A DNA stretch of 11,149 bases from an uncultured Muribaculaceae bacterium (GCA_947644475.1 CANRZQ010000070.1:1-11149); one strand, 5' to 3'. Positions 1 through 7,134 are shown, numbered from the stretch's first letter. Notes: a model not told the origin generated them from the sequence alone. Program-made: numbers and translations.

Positions 1-1050
1 GCAGTTGAGCACTGTGGCATGAGCCACGAGCGACACCATGATGCCTTCGAGTTCACGAATTGAATCAGTGACGTTCTCTGCCACAAAATCTATTACCTCG
101 CGGGGAATTTCCAGACCGTCTTGTTCGGCTTTGCGCACAAGCACGTTGCGGCGCAGTTCGATGTCGGGGCGTTCGAGTTCGGCAATCATACCACGCTTGA
201 AACGTCCGAGCATACGGGCCTCAAAGCCTTCCATCTCCGAGGGCGGACAGTCCGACGACATTATAATCTGGCGGTTGTTCTGGTGAAGATGGTTGAAGAT
301 ATGGAACAGCGTGTTCTGTGTCTTGGGCTTATTGCCGCCGAGGTCTTGGATATCGTCGATAATAAGCGTGTCGATGCTTTGATAGAAGAGGAAGAAACTG
401 TTGGTGTTGCCCTTAGCCACGGCTGCGGTGTACTGGCTCTCGAACAGGCGTGCGGTGACATAAAGCACGCGCGCGTCGGGATTGTTTTCCTTTATGCGTA
501 TGCCTATGGCCTGGATGAGGTGGGTCTTGCCCACGCCTGTCGAGCCGAAAAGGAAGAGAGGGTTGAAGGCATTGTCGTGCGGGTTGGCTGCTATGGCCTC
601 GGCTATGGCAATGGCAACTTTGTTCGACTCACCGCCGCAGTAGTTCTCAAACGTATACCGGGGGTTGAGCTGCGGGTCGAAATTTACCTTGGGCTGGGCG
701 CGGAAAGGGTTGGCAGCCTGTGCGTGCTGCTGGTTGAGGATTGTGGCCGAAGGGGTGGTGCTTCGCTGGCTTACGGCAGTGTCGGGCTGATTCTGAACCT
801 GAATATAACGGTAATAAATCTGCGTGCCGGGGCCATATACCTTGTCTACCGCCGAACGGAACAGTTTGATGAAACGCTCTTCGAGTTGCTCTACAAAAAA
901 CGACGAGGGCAACATAAGGGTAAGCATATTGCTGTCGAACCCGAATGAAGTGATGGGCTCGAACCACACTTCGAAAAGGTGCGGGTCAAGATTATCTTTT
1001 ATGAAAGCCTTACATTGCTCCCAAAGTTGTATATGGTCGTTTGATGTCAT
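1..1050 (-). CDS. dnaA: Chromosomal replication initiator DnaA (partial, C-terminus beyond left edge)
   Basis: DnaA binds oriC and opens the duplex to start replication. Reading the minus strand from the ATG at 1050 gives 350 codons open to the window edge. Residues 1-85 look like domain I (start MTSNDHIQLWEQCKAFIKDN), 86-125 like a Gln/Asn/Pro-rich linker, and from about 130 the AAA+ domain follows. Walker A is GSTGVGKTH at 169-177, Walker B LIIDDIQ at 229-235, a box VII arginine region LGRFKRGM at 281-288, and a sensor II-like SIRELEG near 336-342. The DNA-binding domain IV should lie to the left of the window. The tryptophan commonly seen in the box VII motif (RFxWGL) is arginine here. No Shine-Dalgarno is visible, as is normal in Bacteroidetes; the start is chosen because the protein then begins at the usual domain I position. 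It lies downstream of the stress protein gene but across a 316-bp spacer, so it probably has its own promoter. Confidence 0.97.
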   Translation of the reverse strand, partial: MTSNDHIQLWEQCKAFIKDNLDPHLFEVWFEPITSFGFDSNMLTLMLPSSFFVEQLEERFIKLFRSAVDKVYGPGTQIYYRYIQVQNQPDTAVSQRSTTPSATILNQQHAQAANPFRAQPKVNFDPQLNPRYTFENYCGGESNKVAIAIAEAIAANPHDNAFNPLFLFGSTGVGKTHLIQAIGIRIKENNPDARVLYVTARLFESQYTAAVAKGNTNSFFLFYQSIDTLIIDDIQDLGGNKPKTQNTLFHIFNHLHQNNRQIIMSSDCPPSEMEGFEARMLGRFKRGMIAELERPDIELRRNVLVRKAEQDGLEIPREVIDFVAENVTDSIRELEGIMVSLVAHATVLNC

Positions 1051-1366
1051 CGTGAGAGGTCGTTGCTGGATTGGGAACGCAAATTTACTACAAATTTTCT
1101 TTAAAAAAAAGTGCTCGAAATATTGGAAATTTGGAATATTTGCAATGACTTTGTAAGTCAATACGTTAGCAGAATTTACACTTCAAAATTCAAGCATCGC
1201 TTAAAATACACTTGATATATGATTATTTTTCAGATGATTACAAAACACACGTGCGCGTTCCACGCAGTTTTACATTTTTTCGTGCAACACTGCGAATCGC
1301 CTAAGAATTAACGATTTAAAATATTTTTGTAATTTTTTTTGCGCCGACTAAAAATCCACCTTCCCG
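1051..1366. other. AT-rich spacer upstream of dnaA
   Basis: This 316-bp noncoding stretch separates dnaA from the stress protein gene; both genes are on the minus strand. It should hold the dnaA promoter and the 3' end of the stress protein transcript. I see a TAnnTTTG-type box near dnaA (listed separately) and a short perfect inverted repeat TGACTT-TGT-AAGTCA at 1146-1160. I see no convincing DnaA box (TTWTNCACA) cluster, no RNA gene and no plausible ORF, and no clear hairpin terminator after the stress protein gene. Confidence 0.6.
1080..1087 (-). promoter_or_regulatory. Candidate -7 box of the dnaA promoter
   Basis: On the minus strand this reads TAAATTTG, an exact match to the Bacteroidetes -7 consensus TAnnTTTG. 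It ends 29 nt before the dnaA ATG, so the leader would be a little over 20 nt. No TTG is present at the expected 17-23 nt further upstream, only an A/T homopolymer, so the call rests on one box and on position. Confidence 0.4.
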
Positions 1367-2485
1367 TCACACAGGGATAACGAGCATGGGAATATCGGCG
1401 GCGAAAAGAATCTTATGGGCAAGCGACGGGTTGAACAGCCGGGAGAATACGTTTTTCTTCTTGTTAGGCACCACTATCAGGTCGAATCCCGAGCCTTCTT
1501 CCAGGGCGTTGAAATCCTCGACGGCTTTGTCGAGCGAGAGCGCGGCGGTGTCGAAACTGAAATTGGGGAAGTTGGTCTCGCAGTATGCTTTAAGCCGGGC
1601 GAGGGCCTCGTCGGGCTTGCGCTCGAAGGGGCGTTTCTTCCCGGGTATGTTGGCTATCGTGACCTTTGCATTGGCATCGGGGAACAGGCGGTGAAGGGTG
1701 TCCATGGCCAGGATATCCTCCTGGTCGACATTGGAAAAGAAAAGGACTTTGGAGAAGCATCCGTGCGGGGACGCTTTTTTTGATTCCGGTATCGCCAGCA
1801 CCGAGAAGCGGCATTTGTCGAGCACCTCGGCGGTGACCGAGCCTATCATCTCGCGCTCCTTGCGCTCGGAACAGCGAGTGCCCATGACTATAAGGAATGG
1901 ATTGTTGCTTTTGGTGAAGTCGTTCACGGCATCTTCGGGAACGCCCTCCACCACGCAGGTCTCGAATCTCACGGGCGGTATGTCGCCCTGCTTTATCATG
2001 TCGCGGAGGCGCGCGGCAAAATGGCCCATGCGCGTGCGCGACGTCTCCTCTATTACCTTGCGCGAATCGGCATCGGCAATCTCGTATGTGAGGCTGTCGG
2101 TGAGCTGCATGTTTCCGGCCACATATGGGTCGATGTATGTGTGCAGCAGAATGATGCCGGTGTGATGCTTGTCGGCAATGGCAAATGCCGCCTTTGCCGC
2201 TTCCAGCGAATAGTCGGAGAAATCCACAGGAACGAGTATTGGCCTCGACGCGTCGGTGATGCGCCCAACGGCAGGCTGCTCGGCGAATATTTCCCTGTTC
2301 TCTATTATTCTAAGCGCAAGCGGGAGGTCGTTCTCCCGGATACGGACGCGCACTCCCGACGACACCACGGGATGCTCGATATTGACATTTCTGAATTCCA
2401 CTTCCACGCCCTGGCTTTCGAGCAGGGCCCTTAGGGCCACGGCCCTGTCGTATGTGTGTATTGCTACGGTAATGAATCTGTCCAT
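1367..2485 (-). CDS. Tandem universal stress protein with N-terminal DUF2007-like domain
   Basis: A 372-residue cytosolic protein with no signal peptide. Residues 1-65 resemble the small DUF2007 'putative signal transducing protein' fold (start MDRFITVAIHTYDRAVALRA). Residues 81-234 form a UspA domain starting RPILVPVDFSDYS, which ends with MGTR (201-204) and GSVT (215-218) before a FSVLAIP strand. Residues 244-372 form a second, degenerate UspA domain (KVLFFSNVDQED; ending DIPMLVIPV). The family nucleotide motif is G-2x-G-9x-G(S/T). Domain 1 keeps the last part but has cysteine in place of the second glycine; domain 2 has none of it, only SLAHKILFAAD. Tandem USPs usually act as stress or metabolic sensors, often through ATP/AMP or partner binding; no specific partner can be read from the context. 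The start ATG at 2485 places the first strand at the N-terminus. It has no close co-directional neighbour, so it is probably monocistronic. Confidence 0.88.
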   Translation of the reverse strand: MDRFITVAIHTYDRAVALRALLESQGVEVEFRNVNIEHPVVSSGVRVRIRENDLPLALRIIENREIFAEQPAVGRITDASRPILVPVDFSDYSLEAAKAAFAIADKHHTGIILLHTYIDPYVAGNMQLTDSLTYEIADADSRKVIEETSRTRMGHFAARLRDMIKQGDIPPVRFETCVVEGVPEDAVNDFTKSNNPFLIVMGTRCSERKEREMIGSVTAEVLDKCRFSVLAIPESKKASPHGCFSKVLFFSNVDQEDILAMDTLHRLFPDANAKVTIANIPGKKRPFERKPDEALARLKAYCETNFPNFSFDTAALSLDKAVEDFNALEEGSGFDLIVVPNKKKNVFSRLFNPSLAHKILFAADIPMLVIPV

Positions 2486-2533
2486 TTTTATAAAAGTATA
2501 AAGTATGAGTGATAAGGTATAAGCATGTCACAG

Positions 2534-2560
2534 TAGGGACGCACGGTCCGTGCACCGTGA
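2534..2560. repeat. Possible truncated palindromic intergenic repeat
   Basis: A GC-rich island in an AT-rich spacer. It contains GCACGG-T-CCGTGC (2541-2553), a perfect 6-bp inverted repeat with a one-base centre, preceded by TAGGGAC and followed by ACCGTG. The flanks look like one intact arm (GGGACGCACGG) and one arm that breaks off after CCGTGC. From memory, blocks of the GGGACGCACGGTCCGTGC type recur between genes in Bacteroidales genomes; this could not be checked here and only one copy is in the window. Confidence 0.4.
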
Positions 2561-2593
2561 TAGCATTAATCTTTCCATGCATTTATAAATAAA

Positions 2594-2632
2594 TTGCCTC
2601 AAAGTTACGAATTTTTTGCAACTTTGAGGCAA
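2594..2632 (-). terminator. Intrinsic terminator of the pullulanase gene
   Basis: A perfect 13-bp inverted repeat (TTGCCTCAAAGTT and AACTTTGAGGCAA) with a 13-nt loop starts about 31 nt downstream of the pullulanase stop codon. On the minus strand it is followed by TTTATTTATAAAT, a moderately T-rich tail. On the plus strand the tail is not T-rich, and no plus-strand gene ends here, so it most likely serves pulA. Confidence 0.75.
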
Positions 2633-2663
2633 ATCAATGAATTATTATTCAGGCTCCGCCGTA

Positions 2664-4673
2664 TTATTCACGGGCAAGGATGAGGGCCGAGGTGGGGGCC
2701 ACCGTAAGGGTGCCGCCGGATGATGAGCCGAGGCCGTCGGCATTGATGCGGCCGTCGTCGGCAATTACGGTCCATTTCCCTTTGGGGATTTTCACCGTGA
2801 CGGCTTCGGTGTTGCCGTTGAACACCACGCGGATGTCGCGCCATGTGTCGCCTCCGGCATTACCGGTCAAGGCGTAGGATATGACGTTGGGCTGTGTCGT
2901 TTTGTCGAATTTAAGATGACGCGCTATCTCGTCGGCCGAAGTGAGGCGGAAAGCGGGATGCTCCTTGCGCAGGCGTATGAGTTGCTGATAGTAGGCAAAC
3001 TGGTCGGCATTGTCGTGTTTGAGCGTCCAGTCGATGGCGTTGATTGAGTCGGGCGACTTGTAGGAATTGTGCACGCCTTTTTTGTCGCGGAAAATTTCCT
3101 CGCCTGCAAACATGAACGGGGTGCCTTGCGAGGTAAATACAATGGTCTGCGCAAGGCGGGCCGCACGCTGCCGCTGTGCATCGGTGGCATCGGGGAGGGA
3201 TTTGCGGAGTTTGTCGGTGAGCATCAGGTCGTCGTGGCACGACACATAGTTCACGATCTGCGTGGGCGAGGAGGCGTATGCAAATTTTGAGTTGTTGCCC
3301 TTCGAGTAGTCGACTTGCGGGTGGGGAGTGGCCGCCACTATGCCTATTTTCACGGTTTCTTCCGAGCCGGGCTTGCCTGTGGCAAATCCACGGTCGGAAG
3401 CGTCGGAATAATGTCCTTTCACGGCATCGCGGATGTCGTCGGAGAATACCGCGATTCCTTCCATTTTGGCAACGTTTTCTTTGAGGGCGCGACGCTCGGC
3501 GGGCAGGGGCGAGTCACCGGCTGTCCAGCCCTCGCCATAGACGAAGATGTTGGGATTCACTTCTTTCAATGCCTTGGCCACGGCGTTCATCGTGTCGATA
3601 TCGTGGATAGCCATAAGGTCGAAGCGGAATCCGTCGATATGATATTCCTCGGCCCAGTATTTCACGGAGTTGACGATGAAGTTGCGCATCTGCTCGCGGT
3701 CTGACGCGGTCTCGTTGCCACAGCCCGAAGCGTCGGAATATGAGCCGTCGGGACGGTGGCGGTAGAAATACCCGGGGGCTGTGAGCGAGAAATTAGAGTC
3801 GTCGTTGTTGGCCGTGTGATTGTACACCACGTCCATGATCACGCCGATGCCGGCATCGTGAAGAGCCTTAACCATTTCCTTCATCTCACGCACACGCGCC
3901 GATGGGTCGGAAGGGTTGGTGGAATAGGAGCCTTCGGGGGCGTTATAGTTATATGGGTCGTAGCCCCAGTTGTATTGGTTGGCTTGCAGATTGGTCTCGT
4001 CGACAGAGTTGTAGTCGTAAGACGGGAGGATGTGCACGTGGGTCACGCCCAATTCTTTGAGGTGGTCGATGCCGGTCTTGTCGCCTGCGGGCGTGTGCGT
4101 GCCTTTTTCTGCGAGGGCTATGAACTTGCCCTTGTTGACGATTCCGCTCGACGGATGTTCGGAAAAGTCGCGGTGGTGCATCTCGTATATCACGGCGTCG
4201 GTCATAGCCTTCACCTGCGGGCCGCGGTCGGCATCCCATCCTGCGGGGTCGGTGGTTGCGAAATCGATTATGGCGGCACGCTCGCCGTTGGCGCCTACGG
4301 CCTTGGCCCAGATGCCGGGGGTCTCCGACAGCCACTTGCCATTATGGAGAATTTGAAATGTGTAGAATTTGCCATAGAGGCGTTCGGGCACAGATACGCG
4401 CCACACGCCGCTGTCGCCTTTTGTCATGTCGAGGACTTGGACTGCGGGAGTGTTGCGGTCGGTGTCGTACAGGTTTACGCGGGCGGCTGTGGCCTCGGGG
4501 CTCCACAGGGCAAAATGCGTGCCGGCAGCGTCGACTGTGAGTTCGAGGTCAGAACCGCTGTAAGCGGGGAATGTTTCATACTTGGCGTCTACCGCCGGGG
4601 GTTGAGCCGGGGAGTGACCCACAGACAGAATCGATATGGCCATGGCGCCTACAAGATTTTTTGTAAAATTCAT
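2664..4673 (-). CDS. pulA: Type I pullulanase (GH13), exported
   Basis: Hydrolyses alpha-1,6 branch links in pullulan, starch or glycogen fragments, probably in the periplasm. The 669-residue protein starts with a signal peptide (about 1-24, ending GHSPAQ, no lipobox cysteine). A CBM48-like beta domain follows (about 40-140; FALWSPEATAARVNLYD), then the GH13 barrel and a C-terminal beta domain from about 580. The type I pullulanase signature YNWGYDP is at 234-240. Other GH13 motifs are DVVYNH at 281-286, DGFRFDLM with the nucleophile Asp352, VYGEGW with the acid/base Glu381, and VSCHDD with the third acid Asp481. All three catalytic acids are present; the residue after Asp481 is Asp where Asn is common in GH13. 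Length is typical of the Bacteroides enzymes. No SusC/SusD pair or other amylase lies nearby, so it is not in a standard starch-utilisation locus within this window. The start at 4673 gives a complete signal peptide. Confidence 0.95.
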   Translation of the reverse strand: MNFTKNLVGAMAISILSVGHSPAQPPAVDAKYETFPAYSGSDLELTVDAAGTHFALWSPEATAARVNLYDTDRNTPAVQVLDMTKGDSGVWRVSVPERLYGKFYTFQILHNGKWLSETPGIWAKAVGANGERAAIIDFATTDPAGWDADRGPQVKAMTDAVIYEMHHRDFSEHPSSGIVNKGKFIALAEKGTHTPAGDKTGIDHLKELGVTHVHILPSYDYNSVDETNLQANQYNWGYDPYNYNAPEGSYSTNPSDPSARVREMKEMVKALHDAGIGVIMDVVYNHTANNDDSNFSLTAPGYFYRHRPDGSYSDASGCGNETASDREQMRNFIVNSVKYWAEEYHIDGFRFDLMAIHDIDTMNAVAKALKEVNPNIFVYGEGWTAGDSPLPAERRALKENVAKMEGIAVFSDDIRDAVKGHYSDASDRGFATGKPGSEETVKIGIVAATPHPQVDYSKGNNSKFAYASSPTQIVNYVSCHDDLMLTDKLRKSLPDATDAQRQRAARLAQTIVFTSQGTPFMFAGEEIFRDKKGVHNSYKSPDSINAIDWTLKHDNADQFAYYQQLIRLRKEHPAFRLTSADEIARHLKFDKTTQPNVISYALTGNAGGDTWRDIRVVFNGNTEAVTVKIPKGKWTVIADDGRINADGLGSSSGGTLTVAPTSALILARE

Positions 4674-4781
4674 GATATTGTGTTTAGTGAAAGTGATAAT
4701 AATTCAAGATTTAGTTTGCCACGGTTTCGCCGTGATTATGCCATATTGCATTGTCTACCATTAATATATGCATAAGTTGCG
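4674..4781. other. Spacer upstream of pulA
   Basis: A 108-bp AT-rich gap between the glycosyltransferase stop and the pullulanase start, both on the minus strand. It is long enough for a pulA promoter, but I find no TAnnTTTG match. It contains one short hairpin (CACGG-TTTCG-CCGTG, 4720-4734) without a T-run, which is too weak to call a terminator. Confidence 0.4.
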
Positions 4782-5696
4782 TCATTCTATTATTTTTGCG
4801 AGAAGGAGCGACACGCGGCGGCCAAGATATGAAATAGCGGCGCCGATGCGGTTCTTGATGCGGCTGCGCGGGTTGAGAATAACCTCACGGCGGCATGCCT
4901 TGACGAGCGACCAGCATTGGCGGCTTATGTCGTGGCGGCCGTTAAGTCCGGCGACAAGCGCCATGTTGTAGTTGGCAGAGTAGCGACGGTCGCGCGCGGC
5001 GGCAAGCAAAGGAGTTCCGGCATAGTGCCTTTCTATCCGCTCAGTCACTTTGAGCACATCGAGACGCTTGTCGGTGAATGTGTTTAAAAAACTTGACGGG
5101 TTGTCGCGGTAGAAGTAAAGCGGCGCGTCGATCCACACTACTTCTTTACCGGATGCCTCTACAAGGCGATAAAAAATATCAAGGTCCTCGTAATACAGAC
5201 CTTCGGCAAAGCGCACATTGCTGAAAAGGCTCCTACGGTAGACCCCGGCCCATGCCGAGCAATGGAATCGCGTCTGGTAGAGCGTCTTCTCTATGAAATA
5301 TGCCGGAGAGAATCTTTTAGCCTCCACCGGGCCGCATTGCACGGGGCGGCGCGAGAATCCACATTTGACAATATCGGCATCGCCCAATTCCGCGAGCAAG
5401 ACCTCGCAGAATCGCGGGGCAAGCATGTCGTCGGCATCCACAAATGTTACATATTCGCCCTGCGCTGCATCCAATCCGAAATTGCGGGCGGAAGACAGGC
5501 CACCGTTCGGCTTGTGCAGGTATTTGACACGAGTGTCAGCCTTGGCATAAGCGCGGATTATTCCGGCCGAGGCATCGGTCGAGCCGTCGTCGACGGCCAG
5601 CACCTCGATGTCGACACAAGTCTGCGCCAATATCGAGTCGAGACATTCGCGGAGATATTTTTCACCGTTATATACAGGCACGATAACTGAAATCAT
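4782..5696 (-). CDS. Family 2 glycosyltransferase
   Basis: A 304-residue GT-A fold transferase that would move a sugar from a nucleotide-sugar donor to a glycan or lipid-linked acceptor at the cytosolic face. The N-terminal half carries the GT2 hallmarks: VSVIVPVYNGEKYL-type start (ISVIVPVYNGEKYLRECLDS at 2-21), VDDGSTD at 35-41, NGGLSSARNFGL near 64-75 and the metal-binding FVDADD near 85-90. The second half has YEDLDIFYRL, matching the ED(x)D-type acceptor/catalytic region of this family. The C-terminus is basic and amphipathic, with no clear multi-pass membrane domain. It starts 10 bp after the stop of the upstream GHL10 gene, so the two are probably co-transcribed. The acceptor cannot be told from sequence; such enzymes are common in polysaccharide or O-glycan synthesis, but no cluster of that kind is present here. 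Confidence 0.92.
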   Translation of the reverse strand: MISVIVPVYNGEKYLRECLDSILAQTCVDIEVLAVDDGSTDASAGIIRAYAKADTRVKYLHKPNGGLSSARNFGLDAAQGEYVTFVDADDMLAPRFCEVLLAELGDADIVKCGFSRRPVQCGPVEAKRFSPAYFIEKTLYQTRFHCSAWAGVYRRSLFSNVRFAEGLYYEDLDIFYRLVEASGKEVVWIDAPLYFYRDNPSSFLNTFTDKRLDVLKVTERIERHYAGTPLLAAARDRRYSANYNMALVAGLNGRHDISRQCWSLVKACRREVILNPRSRIKNRIGAAISYLGRRVSLLLAKIIE

Positions 5697-5706
5697 CGCT
5701 TAAAGA

Positions 5707-6876
5707 TTATCTATACATGACACTCAGTGAATCGGCCACCCCGAGCGTGTTGGCAGTGATAGTGCCTGCCGGCCACCAGCAGTTGCCCTTCACGGCATCG
5801 AGGTCGGTGGCGAGTTGAGTTTTGAGCCGGAGTTCGCGCGATTTCATGGTGCGTTCTACGTCCTGGCCTATGTAGAGTTTGCATCGCGGGTCGACATTTG
5901 TGGCCCACCACAGGATAAGTTCTGTGTAGGGGGCGCGCTTGTGGGTGTTTTCCCAATAAATCTGAGGAATAAGATAGTCGACCCATCCTTTTTCGGCCCA
6001 CAGGAGCGGGTCGGCATACAGGTCGTCGTAGTTCTGCAATCCAGATGTCGCCGAGCCGCGAGGGTCGGAAGCCTTGTTGCGCCAGATGCCGAACGGGCTC
6101 ACGCCGAACTCGATATGATGATGTTTTTTTTCTCCTATTTTCCGCAGGGTGTCGTGGATGTCGGCTATGAGCATATCCACATTCTCGCGGCGCCATGCTG
6201 CCTTATTTTTCTTTTTCCCATATTTCTTATATGATGCGGCATCGGGGAAATCTTTGCCGCGCACGGGATAGGGGTAGAAATAGTCGTCGAAATGCACGCC
6301 GTCGATGTCGTAACGCGAGGCAATGTCGGACACCACCTCCACTATCCATTTTCTGTTTTCGGGTATTCCGGGGTCGAAGTATATCAGGCCGTCGGCATAG
6401 CGGACAAAGCGTTCGGGGTGGCGGTGGTAGATATGGCCTTGGGGAAGACGCTCTTTTTTGGATGTGGACACGCGGTAAGGGTTAATCCATGCGTGGAGTT
6501 CCATTCCCCGCGCATGCGCCTCCTCCACCATGAATTCCAGCGGATCCCAATATGGCTTTGGCGCACGGCCATCTTTCGACAGGAAACGGCTCCAAGGCTC
6601 GAGTTTGCTGTCGTAGAAAGCGTCGGCGCTTGGCCTCACCTGAAACAGCACGGCTGTAATCCCGGCCTTGCGGAGCCGGTCGAGCTGGTCGCGCAGATAA
6701 CGTTTGTTTTGCTCTGTGGAGCGCGAGGCGTAACCGGTCTGGTACACAGTCTGCATCCATGCGCCGGAAAACTCGCCGCAACGGTGATTGTCCGCTACCG
6801 GAGGCTCGCCGGCACATGCTGTCGACCATACTGCAACGACAAGCATTGCAACCAAGATGCCTGCTATTTTTTTCAT
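5707..6876 (-). CDS. GHL10 (DUF187) family glycoside-hydrolase-like exported protein
   Basis: A 389-residue exported protein of the glycosyl-hydrolase-like 10 family, to which E. coli DigH (YddW), a divisome-associated hydrolase acting on denuded peptidoglycan glycans, belongs. Residues 1-22 are a signal peptide (MKKIAGILVAMLVVAVWSTACA). The cysteine at 21 follows Ser-Thr-Ala, a poor lipobox; A20-C21-A22 also fits signal peptidase I, so lipoprotein status is uncertain. The TIM-barrel motifs are FQVRPSADAFY (78-88), HAWINPYR (128-135), IDGVHFDDYFYPY (191-203; Asp197/Asp198 are candidate catalytic acids), GVSPFGIWR (258-266) and LIPQIYWE (302-309). Length and motif order are normal for the family. 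It is divergent from the dcw operon across 297 bp and precedes a glycosyltransferase. Peptidoglycan is the inferred substrate; another glycan is possible. Confidence 0.9.
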   Translation of the reverse strand: MKKIAGILVAMLVVAVWSTACAGEPPVADNHRCGEFSGAWMQTVYQTGYASRSTEQNKRYLRDQLDRLRKAGITAVLFQVRPSADAFYDSKLEPWSRFLSKDGRAPKPYWDPLEFMVEEAHARGMELHAWINPYRVSTSKKERLPQGHIYHRHPERFVRYADGLIYFDPGIPENRKWIVEVVSDIASRYDIDGVHFDDYFYPYPVRGKDFPDAASYKKYGKKKNKAAWRRENVDMLIADIHDTLRKIGEKKHHHIEFGVSPFGIWRNKASDPRGSATSGLQNYDDLYADPLLWAEKGWVDYLIPQIYWENTHKRAPYTELILWWATNVDPRCKLYIGQDVERTMKSRELRLKTQLATDLDAVKGNCWWPAGTITANTLGVADSLSVMYR

Positions 6877-6880
6877 GTCA

Positions 6881-6911
6881 CAAATATATCAGTTTATTTT
6901 CAATCCTGCAA
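6881..6911 (-). promoter_or_regulatory. Promoter of the GHL10-glycosyltransferase operon
   Basis: On the minus strand there is a TTG (6909-6911), a 20-nt gap, then TATATTTG (6881-6888). This matches the Bacteroidetes promoter form TTG-N17-23-TAnnTTTG. The -7 box ends only 4 nt before the ATG at 6876, so transcription would begin at or next to the start codon. Confidence 0.5.
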
Positions 6912-7031
6912 TTTTAAGAACTAATTTTCCAACAAAAAAAGCAGCCGTCGGTTCGCGCCAGTTGTTTACAAATGCAACACCGCAAAACGGGCAATGTATT
7001 GACTGTCAGCACATAGCATAATGTAGATAAC

Positions 7032-7043
7032 TTTTGGCCAAAA
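7032..7043. promoter_or_regulatory. 12-bp palindrome TTTTGGCCAAAA, possible operator
   Basis: A perfect 12-bp palindrome centred about 45-50 bp upstream of the rsmH -7 box and roughly 150 bp from the GHL10 promoter. Its position suits a regulator site for the rsmH promoter, but no protein can be assigned and a palindrome of this length can occur by chance in AT-rich DNA. Confidence 0.25.
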
Positions 7044-7081
7044 AATATAATTAAATTATGTAAATTCTTGCGAAAAAATGA

Positions 7082-7089
7082 TAACTTTG
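7082..7089 (+). promoter_or_regulatory. Candidate -7 box of the dcw operon promoter
   Basis: TAACTTTG is an exact TAnnTTTG match, 84 nt before the rsmH ATG. The expected upstream TTG is not at 17-23 nt; the nearest in that range is ATG at 7058-7060, and a TTG sits only 11 nt upstream. If used, transcription would start near 7094-7097, giving a leader of about 78 nt that contains the 7104-7134 hairpin. Confidence 0.5.
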
Positions 7090-7103
7090 CACATTGTAAA
7101 ATG

Positions 7104-7134
7104 CGGCCATGCGCGACACCGTGGCGCACGGCCG
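7104..7134 (+). promoter_or_regulatory. GC-rich stem-loop in the rsmH leader
   Basis: CGGCCATGCGC pairs with GCGCACGGCCG over 11 positions with a single A-C mismatch, around a 9-nt loop. It lies between the candidate transcription start and an unstructured A-rich stretch before the rsmH ATG 39 nt later. There is no T-run after it, so it is not a standard terminator; a role in mRNA stability or translation is only a guess. Confidence 0.45.

Larger units (their letters stand above)
2486..2663. other. Spacer between pulA and the stress protein gene
   Basis: This 178-bp noncoding region should carry the end of the pullulanase transcript and the promoter of the stress protein gene, both on the minus strand. 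It contains a strong stem-loop (2594-2632) and a palindromic GC-rich block (2534-2560), listed separately. No TAnnTTTG box was found for the stress protein gene; the near-start region is a TACTTT-rich stretch that only partly resembles one. Confidence 0.6.

Noticed and set aside
121..948. Long open frame on the plus strand (275 codons) across dnaA
   Set aside because: It lies antisense to a clear DnaA frame and its protein has no recognisable motifs; GC-rich codon use in the real gene keeps the opposite frame open.
1051..1366. Possible oriC upstream of dnaA
   Set aside because: The region is AT-rich, but I find no group of TTWTNCACA-type DnaA boxes on either strand, and the Bacteroidetes origin is not always next to dnaA.
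4720..4734. Hairpin CACGG-TTTCG-CCGTG downstream of the glycosyltransferase
   Set aside because: Only 5 bp of stem and no T-run on the minus strand; too weak for a terminator call.
3756..4775. Long open frame on the plus strand (339 codons) antisense to pulA
   Set aside because: The Val/Gly/Ala-rich product has no family motifs and is fully explained as the reverse of the pullulanase reading frame.
6808..6822. Lipobox at Cys21 of the GHL10 protein
   Set aside because: Not called outright: the -3 residue is Ser, not Leu/Val/Ile, and an Ala-Cys-Ala signal peptidase I site overlaps it.
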